64,000 bases of DNA from the NCBI RefSeq assembly GCF_002287065.1, contig NZ_NSJZ01000007.1, forward strand, positions 62,001-126,000, given 5' to 3'. Source of the stretch: Paracoccus salipaludis (GTDB taxonomy: Bacteria > Pseudomonadota > Alphaproteobacteria > Rhodobacterales > Rhodobacteraceae). Positions 1-8,753 of the stretch are shown piece by piece (the stretch's first letter is position 1; each line of letters begins with the position of its first letter). The translations under genes were made by a program, and so were the position numbers. Under the pieces are notes generated by a model. It had not been told where the DNA came from and did no database searches. It saw only the letters and a program-made list of their open reading frames with translations.

Positions 1-1004
1 ACCAGCAGGCCCGCCCCCACCGCCACCGCCGTGCCCAGATCCTGCGTGGCAACGATATAGATGACCGGCAGCAGCCCCGCGATGATGGACCCGACGGTGG
101 GGATGAAGTTCAGAAGAAAGGTCAGCAGCGCCCAGACGAAGATCAGCCCCGCACCGAAGAACCACAGCCACAGTCCGTAAAGAGCGGCGGTGGCGAGTCC
201 GAGGACTCCGCGGATCAGCAGGTAGGCGCGCACCTTCTGGGCGATCACCTCGGCGGATTCGGTCAGCCGCCATTCCGTGCGCCAGTGGGTGATCGTGGAA
301 ATCTTCCGGCCCCAGTCCCGGCTTTCGATCAGGATCAGCAGCGTCAGGAAGAAGATCACCACCAGCGCCGACACGATCCCCACGGCAGACCCAAGCAGAG
401 TCTTGGCCACCCGTGTCAGGACGCTGACCAGGGTGTCGCCAAAGCGCGAGGCAAGGCCGCCGGCGGATTCGCCACCCGACTCTTGCCCGGCCTGCGGCAC
501 CTGGCCCAAGGCGCTCGGCTCTGCCACGCCCGAGGGCAGGCCTAACGGCAGGCTGGACCCGGCGTCACCTTGGGGTGGCTGCGCCTCGGTCCCGCCCTGC
601 GCCTCGGCCCCTTCCTGCGGCATGGCCTGCTCGATGACCTGCGTGATCTGCCCGGTGCCGCCGGGGACCTGGGCGATCATCTGCTGGGCGGCCAGCCAGA
701 GCGCGCCGAAGAACAGCCCGACCACCAGCAACAGCAACGTCATGGCCGCCACCACGCCCAGCCAGCCGAACTTCCGGGACACCCTGCGCTGCACCCAGTC
801 CCGCACCGGCATGACGGCCAGCGCGATCATGACCGAGGCGACCAGCGGCACGAAGACGCTGGACATCGCGTGCAGGGCCCAGCCGGACAGCACCAGCGCG
901 ATGATGACCAGAAGGATCGTGCGGATGGCCGGCCGCTCTCCCGATCCCTCCGAGGGCACGCCCTGCTCCTCGTTCCGTCGGGTGAGGCTGCTTCCATCGA
1001 CCAT
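1..1004 (-). CDS. AI-2E family transporter (PerM-type), C-terminus outside window
   Basis: Integral inner-membrane protein of the AI-2E/PerM exporter family; individual substrates vary and cannot be read from sequence. At least 334 residues are visible. After a polar N-terminus (about 25 residues) come hydrophobic segments near 27-65 and 80-105, a long Pro/Gly/Gln-rich linker near 120-180, then further membrane segments ending in the family signature LLNFIPTVGSIIAGLLPV near residue 310. The linker is unusually long for this family and probably replaces the usual short periplasmic loop. The start is the ATG at 1004, preceded by a GAGGGA-like ribosome site. The gene is transcribed away from ilvC's terminator and runs off the left edge, so the last membrane segments are missing. 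Confidence 0.85.
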   Translation of the reverse strand, partial: MVDGSSLTRRNEEQGVPSEGSGERPAIRTILLVIIALVLSGWALHAMSSVFVPLVASVMIALAVMPVRDWVQRRVSRKFGWLGVVAAMTLLLLVVGLFFGALWLAAQQMIAQVPGGTGQITQVIEQAMPQEGAEAQGGTEAQPPQGDAGSSLPLGLPSGVAEPSALGQVPQAGQESGGESAGGLASRFGDTLVSVLTRVAKTLLGSAVGIVSALVVIFFLTLLILIESRDWGRKISTITHWRTEWRLTESAEVIAQKVRAYLLIRGVLGLATAALYGLWLWFFGAGLIFVWALLTFLLNFIPTVGSIIAGLLPVIYIVATQDLGTAVAVGAGLL

Positions 1005-1135
1005 GATCCGTCCCTCGGCTTGTGCTGGGGGTCAAACCGCCGCTTTCCGGGAAGGTTCCCGTGACGGGGCGGCGCCGGGCAGGAAAGGAAAGAATTAACA
1101 ACAATTTGGAAGAAGCCCGCAGGCGGCGGCAAAAA

Positions 1136-1165
1136 AAGAAGGGCGCCGCAGCGGGCGCCCTTCTT
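1136..1165 (-). terminator. Strong rho-independent terminator downstream of ilvC
   Basis: A 12-bp perfect inverted repeat (arms 1136-1147 and 1154-1165, loop 1148-1153). Read on the minus strand the stem is followed by a run of T (complement of the A run 1131-1137). It lies about 75 nt past the ilvC stop codon and separates ilvC from the AI-2E transporter gene, which is read in the same direction. Confidence 0.85.
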
Positions 1166-1225
1166 CCTTGCTGGAACATCCCGGGATCGTCGCATCCGAC
1201 GATAGGGCAGGGCCCCGGTCCGGCG
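1161..1225. repeat. Intergenic repeat element, copy A
   Basis: The order is TTCTTCC, a short spacer, CCGGGATCGTCG, a near-palindrome at 1186-1203, a GGGC/GGCCC hairpin, then CGGTCCGGCG. The same order occurs at 11241-11305 (copy B), and a shortened version occurs after comM (copy C). It sits in the 3' untranslated region of ilvC, overlapping the terminator arm. Elements beginning with a TTCTTC plus AATATCC core are, as I recall, common between genes in Rhodobacteraceae; a role in transcription termination is inference. Confidence 0.6.
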
Positions 1226-1240
1226 ATGCCGCGGTCGCGT

Positions 1241-2350
<1,110 letters not shown>

Positions 2351-2391
2351 TCAGGAAAGGCGCAGGCTTTCCGCTGGGCGGGACCGGGGGG

Positions 2392-3582
2392 TCAGCGCAT
2401 CCCCAGCCCGGCGCGCATCATCGTCCGCCGCACGGGGGCCAGCGCGTAAAGTCCCCCCAGCGCCGCCGCGCGCAGGTCGCGCAGGGGGCGGGGCGTCAGC
2501 ATGCTGGCGCGGTTCAGCGCGTCGATGCCCATCAGGCGGACCATCGCTTCGGGGCGGCGGGCGCGGGCGTAACGCTCCAGCGCCGCCTGGTTGTCGGGAT
2601 CGGGCGCCATCAGGTCCAGAAGGGACGACAGGTCCGCAAGGCTCATGTTCAGCCCCTGCGCGCCGATGGGCGGGACGACATGGGCGGCCTCGGCGATGAG
2701 CGCCGTGCGGGGGCCGGTGTAGCGGTCGGCGATCTGGCTGATGATCGGCCATTCGGTCAGGCCCGTGGCCTGCGTCAGGTGGCCGAGGATGCCGGCGGAA
2801 CGGGCGTTCAGCTCGACTTCGAAAGCCGCGCGCGACAGGGCGCGCAGGCGCGCGATCTCGGCCCCGCGTTCCATCCAGACGACGGCCGAGGACGGCTTGC
2901 CGCCGCGGTCGGGCAGGGGAACCAGCGTGAAGGGGCCGCCCCAGCGGTGGATCTCGGTCGAGACGTTCTCGTGCGGGATCTCGTGCGTCACGGCAAAGGC
3001 CAGCGCCTTCTGGCCATAGCGGAAGGTGCGGACGCCGATCCCCAGCGCCTCGCGCACGGGCGAGTTGCGTCCGTCCGCCGCCACGACCAGCCGCGCGCGG
3101 ACCCGGCTTTTGTCCGACAGGTCCACCAGCGCCGCGTCGTCGCGCACTGTCAGCCCGGCGGTGCCGGTGCCGGGGCGGAACTCGACCCTTGGCAATTCGG
3201 CCAAGCGGGCCGAGATCTCGCGCCGCAGCAGCCAGTTGGGCAGGTTCCAGCCGAAGGGCCTGTCCGAGATTTCCGAGGCGTCGAAGGCGCGCGTCAGCCG
3301 CGCGACCGGCTCGACCCCGCCCGCGTCCACGATGCGCATGACCTGCAGGGGGGCGGCATGCGGCGCCAGCCGGTCCCACAAGCCGATGCGGGCCAGCAGA
3401 TCGACCGAAGGCTGCAGAAAGGCCGTGGTCCGCAGGTCGGCGCCCGGTCCGGCTTCCTCCGTCACCGGCGGGGCCGGGTCCACGCAAAGGACGCTCAGGC
3501 CCGCGGCGCCGAAGGCGGCGGCGGCGGTCAGCCCGGCGACACCGCCGCCGGAAACCAGGACATCCACGCGCGGGTCCGGCAT
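2392..3582 (-). CDS. FAD-dependent UbiH/UbiF-family hydroxylase
   Basis: Flavoprotein aromatic hydroxylase of the ubiquinone-synthesis type (UbiH/UbiF/Coq6 group), expected to hydroxylate the quinone ring using O2 and NAD(P)H. Length 396 residues. The dinucleotide motif VSGGGVAGLTAA is at the N-terminus, RTTAFLQPS follows, and the DG motif appears as VVAADGRNSPVREAL. The GD motif region reads ALIAEAAHVVPPIGAQGLN; most homologues have GDAAH where this has AEAAH. The gene follows the small membrane protein gene with a 7-nt gap and probably ends the HAD phosphatase operon. Which ring position it hydroxylates cannot be told from sequence. Confidence 0.85.
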   Translation of the reverse strand: MPDPRVDVLVSGGGVAGLTAAAAFGAAGLSVLCVDPAPPVTEEAGPGADLRTTAFLQPSVDLLARIGLWDRLAPHAAPLQVMRIVDAGGVEPVARLTRAFDASEISDRPFGWNLPNWLLRREISARLAELPRVEFRPGTGTAGLTVRDDAALVDLSDKSRVRARLVVAADGRNSPVREALGIGVRTFRYGQKALAFAVTHEIPHENVSTEIHRWGGPFTLVPLPDRGGKPSSAVVWMERGAEIARLRALSRAAFEVELNARSAGILGHLTQATGLTEWPIISQIADRYTGPRTALIAEAAHVVPPIGAQGLNMSLADLSSLLDLMAPDPDNQAALERYARARRPEAMVRLMGIDALNRASMLTPRPLRDLRAAALGGLYALAPVRRTMMRAGLGMR

Positions 3583-3589
3583 CAGGGGC

Positions 3590-3826
3590 CTAGAACCCGG
3601 CCGCGTAGGCGATCAGCAGGCCCATGACGACGACCGTCGCCAGCAGCGCGATCATGGTCAGCGCGGGCAGGCCGAACAGCGCCACCACGACGATCACCAG
3701 CACCACCACCATCGCGAGGATCAGCAGGATGCGGGCGGCGAGGACGCGTTCCTTCCGGGTCTGCAGTTCGGCGTCGCCGCTGAGTGCAGAGACGAGGTGG
3801 TCGGCAGAGGTTTCAGTGCGGCTCAT
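3590..3826 (-). CDS. Small two-helix membrane protein, unknown function
   Basis: 78 residues: a polar N-terminus (MSRTETSADHLVSAL) with a likely amphipathic stretch, then two hydrophobic segments at about 30-50 and 55-75 separated by a short loop. I do not recognise the family. The ATG at 3826 lies inside the 3' end of the HAD phosphatase gene (14-nt overlap), and the stop is 7 nt before the ubiH-like start, so translation is probably coupled to both neighbours. A longer upstream reading was rejected because it would extend deep into the HAD gene with unlikely composition. Confidence 0.65.
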   Translation of the reverse strand: MSRTETSADHLVSALSGDAELQTRKERVLAARILLILAMVVVLVIVVVALFGLPALTMIALLATVVVMGLLIAYAAGF

Positions 3827-4604
3827 GATCGGCCTCGGCTGTTGACAGGGTTGCCTGCGAACTTCGCACGTCCGCAACTGCGCCGGCAAGCGCCGTGACA
3901 AAGGTCAAGATGTCGCGGGTATGCCACAGCACATGGCCTGCGTGGCTGTGGTCCTCGGGCAGCTCGTCGGGTCCATGGCGGCCCGCACCCACCAGAATCG
4001 TGCGCATTCCCAAGGAAAACGGCACTTCCAGGTTGCGCGGGTCGTCCTCGAACATGGCGCAGCGGGCGGGGTTCAGGCCATGCGCCCCAAGAACTGCGGC
4101 AAAGGAGCGCGGGTCCGGCTTGGGGTGGTATCCGACCTCTCCGATGCCGTGGACGGCGTCGAAGACGTCCAGTTCCCGCCGCGCCAGCACCCGGCCCGCA
4201 TAGGCCGCGTCGGCGTTGGTGTGGATGATCTTCAGCCCCGGCAGCGCCCGGATCGCCTGCGCCAGCGCGGGTTCCGGCGTCAGCGCGGCGAAGTCGATGT
4301 CGTGGACCTCGGCCAGATAGCTTTCGGGGTCGATCCCGTGGTGGGCCATCAGCCCGGCCAGCGTGGTGCCATGCTCGCGCCAGTAATGGGCCCGCAGGCG
4401 GTCGGCCTCGGCCGCGTCCACGCCCAGCAGGCGCTGGACATAGGCCGTCATCCGCGCCTCGATCTGCGAGAACAGCCGCACTTCGGGGGAATAAAGCGTG
4501 TTGTCCAGATCGAAGATCCAGGCGTCCACGCCCGCGAAGTCCTGACGGAAGGCGGCGGCGTCGATGTCGCGCATGGGGCGGGGGAAGGAAGCGGGCTTGT
4601 CCAT
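3813..4604 (-). CDS. HAD-family pyrimidine 5'-nucleotidase-like phosphatase
   Basis: Haloacid dehalogenase-type phosphatase of the SDT1/pyrimidine 5'-nucleotidase subgroup, cytosolic, likely acting on nucleoside monophosphates or related small phosphates. Length 263 residues. Motif I is FDLDNTLYSPE (nucleophile and acid/base Asp), motif II is IIHTNAD, motif III is HPKPDPRSF, motif IV is MFEDDPRNLEVP. The ATG at 4604 gives a plausible N-terminus but has no clear Shine-Dalgarno sequence; a second candidate start lies eleven codons downstream. It is divergent from the GntR regulator (66-nt gap) and overlaps the next gene by 14 nt. Confidence 0.85.
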   Translation of the reverse strand: MDKPASFPRPMRDIDAAAFRQDFAGVDAWIFDLDNTLYSPEVRLFSQIEARMTAYVQRLLGVDAAEADRLRAHYWREHGTTLAGLMAHHGIDPESYLAEVHDIDFAALTPEPALAQAIRALPGLKIIHTNADAAYAGRVLARRELDVFDAVHGIGEVGYHPKPDPRSFAAVLGAHGLNPARCAMFEDDPRNLEVPFSLGMRTILVGAGRHGPDELPEDHSHAGHVLWHTRDILTFVTALAGAVADVRSSQATLSTAEADHEPH

Positions 4605-4670
4605 GAGGGGTTCGCTAGCCTGCCCCGCCCGGCCTTGCAATCGGAACGCGGTCCCGCCAACTGTGCCCCG

Positions 4671-5318
4671 ATGAAGGATGCATACAGCCTGATCCTGTCG
4701 GCGATCGACGACGGCACCTACCGCCCCGGCGACCGGCTGGTCGAGTCGGAACTGGCCGAGCGTTTCGGCGTCAGCCGCACGCCCGTGCGTGAGGCGCTGC
4801 AGCGGCTGGAAACCCAGTCCATGCTGACCCGCGACGGGCGCAGCCTGATCGTGGCCACCCTGGACCACAACCAGCTGGCCGAGCTTTATACCGTCCGCAC
4901 CGAGCTCGAGGCGCTGGCCGCCCGCCTTGCCGCCCGTCATGCCACGCGCGAGGAGGTGCGGGTCCTGGGCCAGATGGTCGAGGACGACCTGCGCGTCGTG
5001 GACGACCCGCAGGCGCTGAGCCGGGCGAACCGGCGCTTTCACCACCAGATCCACCTTGCCTCGCACAACCGTTACCTGGTCCAGCAGCTCGACATCGTGC
5101 ACCGGACCATGGCGCTGATGGCGCGGACCTCCCTCGCGGCCGAGGGCCGCGGCCTGCGCTCGCTGTCCGAGCACCGCGAGATCGTGGAAGCCATCGCCTC
5201 GGGCGACGCGGACGCGGCGGAAAAGGCGCTGCGACACCATATCTCGACCGCCTTCGAGACGCGGCTGATGGAATCCGCCCGCGCCTGGGCCAGCACCATC
5301 GAGCAGGGCCGCAAGTGA
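4671..5318 (+). CDS. GntR-family transcriptional regulator, FCD subfamily
   Basis: DNA-binding regulator of 215 residues. The N-terminal winged helix covers about residues 5-65 (YRPGDRLVESELAERFGVSR, then TPVREALQRLE). The all-helical FCD ligand domain follows, with likely metal or ligand residues in RRFHHQIHLASHNRYL and LSEHREIVEAI. The ligand is unknown. The ATG at 4671 has no obvious ribosome site. The 3' end overlaps the glycosylase gene by GTGA, so it is cotranscribed with the AlkA-like and esterase genes, and it is divergent from the HAD phosphatase, which could be a target. Confidence 0.88.
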   Translation: MKDAYSLILSAIDDGTYRPGDRLVESELAERFGVSRTPVREALQRLETQSMLTRDGRSLIVATLDHNQLAELYTVRTELEALAARLAARHATREEVRVLGQMVEDDLRVVDDPQALSRANRRFHHQIHLASHNRYLVQQLDIVHRTMALMARTSLAAEGRGLRSLSEHREIVEAIASGDADAAEKALRHHISTAFETRLMESARAWASTIEQGRK

Positions 5319-5944
5319 GCCTGCGCGTGATCGCGACCGACGCCGACCTGGCCGAAGGCGCGGCGTATCTCGCCTCGGTCTGTCCCGTTTGGGCGCAGGT
5401 GCTGCCGCAGCTTGGCCCCCTGCCGCTGCGCCGCCGCGCCGACGGCTTCGGCGCGCTGATGTCGGCCATCGTCTCGCAGCAGATCTCCACCGCGGCGGCG
5501 GCCTCCATCTCGGCGCGGCTTGCGGCGGCGGGGCTGGACCGGCCCGAGGCGATCATGGCGGCGGATGACGCGGCGCTCAGGGCCTGCGGGCTGTCGGGGC
5601 AGAAGGTGCGCTACCTGCGGGCGCTGGCCGGGGCAGGGATCGACTTCGACGCCCTGCGCGGGATGGCCGACGAGGAGGTCAGCGCCACCCTGACGGCGCT
5701 GCCCGGCATCGGGCGCTGGACGGCCGAGATGTACCTGATCTTCGCGCTGGGCCGGGCGGATACCTTCGCCCCCGACGACCTTGCCCTGCAGGAATCCGCG
5801 CGGCTGATGTATAGGCTGCCCGAGCGGCCCAAGGCCCGGGCGCTGGCCGAGCTTGCAAGGCCCTGGGCGCCCTGGCGCTCGGTTGCGGCCCGGGGGCTCT
5901 GGGCCTATTACCACGTTGCCAAGGGACGCGAGGGGGTGACATGA
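5315..5944 (+). CDS. DNA-3-methyladenine glycosylase (AlkA/HhH-GPD family)
   Basis: Base-excision repair glycosylase that removes alkylated purines (EC 3.2.2.21). 209 residues, so it lacks the N-terminal TBP-like domain of E. coli AlkA. The helix-hairpin-helix plus Gly/Pro/Asp motif is clear: LPGIGRWTAEMYLIFALGR followed by ADTFAPDDLAL, whose first or second Asp of the DD pair is the catalytic one. SAIVSQQIS near residue 50 is the usual entry helix. It starts at a GTG overlapping the GntR stop (GTGA) and ends in an ATGA overlap with the esterase gene, so the three genes form an operon. Confidence 0.9.
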   Translation: MSLRVIATDADLAEGAAYLASVCPVWAQVLPQLGPLPLRRRADGFGALMSAIVSQQISTAAAASISARLAAAGLDRPEAIMAADDAALRACGLSGQKVRYLRALAGAGIDFDALRGMADEEVSATLTALPGIGRWTAEMYLIFALGRADTFAPDDLALQESARLMYRLPERPKARALAELARPWAPWRSVAARGLWAYYHVAKGREGVT

Positions 5945-6591
5945 CGCGCGAGTTGCAATCGGGCCGCCGGGGCCCGGACAAGGCCGGCTCGGTCATCGTC
6001 TTCCTGCACGGCTACGGCGCGGATGGCGCGGACCTGCTGGGGCTGGCCGAGCCGCTGGGGCACTATCTGCCCGACACCGCCTTCTACGCCCCCAACGCGC
6101 CCGAGCCCTGCCGCAACAATCCCTTCGGCTTCCAGTGGTTTCCGATCCCGTGGCTTGACGGCTCGACCGAGGCGCAGGCCCGCGCCTCGATGGAAAAGTC
6201 GGTCGAGGACGTGAACGCCTTTCTCGACGGCGTGCTGGCGCGCGAGGGCCTGGACGCCGACCGCATGGTGGTCGTGGGCTTTTCCCAGGGCACCATGATG
6301 GCGCTGCACATCCTGCCGCGGCGGGACCGGGCGGTCGCGGGGATCGTCGGCTTCTCGGGCCGGCTGCTCGCGCCCGAACTGCTGGCCGAGGTCAAGGTGC
6401 GCCCGCCGGTGCTGCTGGTCCACGGCGACCAGGACCAGATGGTGCCCTTTGCCGACATGGGACTGGCGGAACGGGCGCTGTCCGGCGCGGGCTTCACTGT
6501 CGGCACGCACGCCATGCGCGGCACCGGCCACGGCATCTCGCCCGACGGTCTGGGCGCGGCCCTGGCCTTCGTGCGCGACGTGCTGGGCTGA
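5941..6591 (+). CDS. Phospholipase/carboxylesterase family alpha/beta hydrolase
   Basis: Soluble serine hydrolase of the acyl-protein thioesterase/YpfH type, 216 residues. The oxyanion region is VFLHGYGADGADL. The nucleophile is the Ser in VVVGFSQGTMMALH, the acid is the Asp in LLVHGDQDQMVP, and the His is in RGTGHGIS, so the triad is complete. Family members hydrolyse short-chain esters or thioesters; the natural substrate is not predictable. ATGA overlap with the upstream glycosylase gene makes it the last gene of the GntR operon. Confidence 0.9.
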   Translation: MTRELQSGRRGPDKAGSVIVFLHGYGADGADLLGLAEPLGHYLPDTAFYAPNAPEPCRNNPFGFQWFPIPWLDGSTEAQARASMEKSVEDVNAFLDGVLAREGLDADRMVVVGFSQGTMMALHILPRRDRAVAGIVGFSGRLLAPELLAEVKVRPPVLLVHGDQDQMVPFADMGLAERALSGAGFTVGTHAMRGTGHGISPDGLGAALAFVRDVLG

Positions 6592-6669
6592 GGTCCCCGT
6601 CATCCGGCTGCCGCGTCACCGTCACGCAACGGTTACGCCCCGCCCTGATACCCGCCCATATCCAGAGCC

Positions 6670-6697
6670 TTGTCAGGACGCCGCCACTCAATATAGT
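6670..6697 (+). promoter_or_regulatory. Sigma-70-type promoter for the HNH nuclease gene
   Basis: TTGTCA at 6670-6675 and TATAGT at 6692-6697 with a 16-bp spacer. These are close to consensus, in the 147-nt gap between the esterase stop and the HNH start. Sequence match only. Confidence 0.5.
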
Positions 6698-6738
6698 CGG
6701 CCCCAAGTCCTGAGGCGTCATGGCGGGGGACAGACCGG

Positions 6739-7341
6739 ATGCTCGACGACCCGAATGTCGATGGCGATTTCCGCAACCAGTTCGTGCGCGACCCTGCCGC
6801 GTTGCGCCGGAACCCCGCATTGGTGCTGAACGCCGACTATCGCCCGCTCAGCTACTATCCGCTGTCCTTGTGGCCATGGCAGGAAACCATCAAGGCGGTG
6901 TTCCTGGACCGCGTCTCGATCCTCGCCGAATATGACGAGGTGGTGCGAAGCCAAAGGGAATCGATACGCATCCCGTCGGTCGTGGTGCTGAAAGACTATG
7001 TGAAACCCAGGAAGCGCGTGGCATTCACGCGCTTCAATCTTTTTCTGCGGGACGAATTCTGCTGCCAGTACTGCGGATCGAAGGGCGACCTGACCTTCGA
7101 CCATGTCGTGCCCCGGTCACGCGGCGGCACCACCGCCTGGGAAAACGTCGTGGCTGCCTGTTCGCCCTGCAACCTCAGGAAGGCGAACAAGAGCCTGCGC
7201 GCCTCGGGCCTCAGGCTCAAGCGCGCGCCGCGCCGGCCCACGACCGAGGAGATGCATGCCATCGGCCGCCGCTTCCCGCCGAACCACCTGCATGTCAGCT
7301 GGATGGACTATCTTTACTGGGACGCCGAACTGGAAAGCTGA
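6739..7341 (+). CDS. HNH endonuclease family protein
   Basis: 200-residue protein with a C-terminal-half HNH domain: FCCQYCGSKGDLTFDHVVPR, then SRGGTTAWENVVAACSPCN, supplying two CxxC zinc pairs and the catalytic His of DHVVPR. The N-terminus (LNADYRPLSYYPLSLWPW) is typical of a conserved bacterial HNH family whose cellular role is unknown; it is widespread in free-living proteobacteria and is not by itself evidence of a mobile element. The start at 6739 follows a near-consensus promoter. The stop is 4 nt from the convergent small membrane gene. Confidence 0.88.
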   Translation: MLDDPNVDGDFRNQFVRDPAALRRNPALVLNADYRPLSYYPLSLWPWQETIKAVFLDRVSILAEYDEVVRSQRESIRIPSVVVLKDYVKPRKRVAFTRFNLFLRDEFCCQYCGSKGDLTFDHVVPRSRGGTTAWENVVAACSPCNLRKANKSLRASGLRLKRAPRRPTTEEMHAIGRRFPPNHLHVSWMDYLYWDAELES

Positions 7342-7345
7342 ACAC

Positions 7346-7531
7346 TCATGCGTCGGGCGTGTGGCGCGGCCCGTTGCCGGCGCGCGCCGACAGATGCACC
7401 ACCACCGCCGCGATCCCGGCGGCCAGGGCCAGCGCCTCCAGCGGCACCCCCATCGTCAGCGCGAGGACCAGCGTCGCGCCCGCAGCCAGGATCACGACCG
7501 CGACCAGCAGAAGGAAGTGGGGCAGGGGCAT
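7346..7531 (-). CDS. Small hydrophobic protein, unknown function
   Basis: 61 residues. Starts at ATG 7531 behind an excellent ribosome site (GGAGGA, spacing 4). Two hydrophobic stretches (about 5-27 and 30-45) are followed by a short polar tail (ARAGNGPRHTPDA). No family recognised. Convergent with the HNH gene and divergent from the SOS-controlled radical SAM gene. The strong ribosome site and membrane-protein composition argue that it is real. Confidence 0.6.
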   Translation of the reverse strand: MPLPHFLLLVAVVILAAGATLVLALTMGVPLEALALAAGIAAVVVHLSARAGNGPRHTPDA

Positions 7532-7625
7532 CGCGTCCTCCTTTATGGCCCGACTATGTGACCTGACGCACCGAATGAAAAGGCGCGACGGCCCGCAAAC
7601 GTTCCATGGGCGCGGACTTGCCAAC

Positions 7626-7640
7626 GTTCGTGTTATGTTC
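7626..7640 (+). promoter_or_regulatory. Predicted SOS (LexA) box of the radical SAM gene
   Basis: GTTC at 7626-7629 and GTTC at 7637-7640, exactly 7 nt apart: the GTTC-N7-GTTC direct-repeat operator known for alphaproteobacterial LexA. The same box, inverted, precedes recA in this window. It overlaps the presumed -10 region and one of the two candidate start codons of the downstream gene. Confidence 0.7.
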
Positions 7641-7652
7641 CAGTCTTTGCCC

Positions 7653-8732
7653 ATGCTGCCCCCCCGCGACCCCGACCGGATCCTCAAGGCCCGTGGCGCC
7701 GCCCACCGCCCTGCGGGACGGTTCGAGCCCTATCAGGCGGTGCGCGAGCCTGACGGCTGGGACAGCCCCGCCGATGAGACGCTGCTGCGGACCGAGGTCA
7801 CGGCCGAGACCCCGCGCCGGATCATCACCCGCAACGGCTCGCCCGACGTGCCCTTCGACCGCTCGGTGAATCCCTACCGGGGCTGCGAGCATGGCTGCAT
7901 CTACTGCTTCGCCCGGCCGACCCATGCCTTTCTGGGCCTGTCGCCGGGGCTGGACTTCGAGACGCGGATCACCGCCAAGCCCGACGCGCCCCGGCTGCTG
8001 GAAGCCGAGATCGGCCGCCCCGGCTATGCCGTGGCCCCCATCGCCTTCGGCACGAACACCGACCCCTACCAGCCGGTGGAATCCCGGCTGGGCATCATGC
8101 GCGGCTGCCTGCAGGTCCTGCGCGACTGGAACCACCCGCTCAGCATCGTGACGCGCGGGCGGACGATCCTGCGCGACCTCGACCTGATCGGCGCGATGGC
8201 GGCGCGCGGGCAGGTCTTCGTCGGCGTCTCGCTGACCACGCTGGACGCGGGGCTGGCCCGCCAGATGGAGCCGCGCGCGCCCACCCCGGCGATCCGGCTC
8301 GGGATGATCCGGGCGCTGGCGGATGCGGGCGTGCGCGTCCGCGTGATGCTGTCGCCCATGATCCCGGCGCTGACGGACCACGAGATCGAATCGCTGCTTG
8401 CCGCCGCGCGGGACGCGGGCGCCGCAACCGCCAGCATGATCCCGATCCGCCTGCCGCACGAGGTCGCGCCGTTGTTCCGCGACTGGCTGGCGCGCCACCA
8501 TCCCGGGCGGGCGGCCCATGTGATGTCCCGGATCCAGGCGATGCGGGGCGGGCGCGACAACGATCCCCGCTTCGGCCACCGGATGCGCGGCGAGGGGCCC
8601 GAGGCCGAGCTGATGCACCAGCGTTTCCGCCTTGCGCGCAGGCGGCTGGGCTACGACCGCGAAAGCCCGCCGCTGGACGCAAGCCGCTTCGCCCCGCCCC
8701 CGCGCGCGGGCGACCAGCTTGCGCTGTTCTGA
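7653..8732 (+). CDS. PA0069-family radical SAM protein
   Basis: Radical S-adenosylmethionine enzyme of the PA0069 family, distantly related to spore photoproduct lyase; the reaction is unknown. From ATG 7653 it is 359 residues. The conserved N-terminus ILKARGAAHRPAGRFEP is followed by the iron-sulfur motif CEHGCIYCFARPTH (C-x3-C-x2-C), and GTNTDPYQPVE is another family hallmark. I chose 7653 over the ATG at 7635 because the earlier codon lies inside the SOS box; neither has a ribosome site, so a short-leader or leaderless mRNA is likely. The SOS box implies DNA-damage induction and a repair-linked role. Confidence 0.85.
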   Translation: MLPPRDPDRILKARGAAHRPAGRFEPYQAVREPDGWDSPADETLLRTEVTAETPRRIITRNGSPDVPFDRSVNPYRGCEHGCIYCFARPTHAFLGLSPGLDFETRITAKPDAPRLLEAEIGRPGYAVAPIAFGTNTDPYQPVESRLGIMRGCLQVLRDWNHPLSIVTRGRTILRDLDLIGAMAARGQVFVGVSLTTLDAGLARQMEPRAPTPAIRLGMIRALADAGVRVRVMLSPMIPALTDHEIESLLAAARDAGAATASMIPIRLPHEVAPLFRDWLARHHPGRAAHVMSRIQAMRGGRDNDPRFGHRMRGEGPEAELMHQRFRLARRRLGYDRESPPLDASRFAPPPRAGDQLALF

Positions 8733-8753
8733 AGCTCGGGGCAGGCTGCGTCC

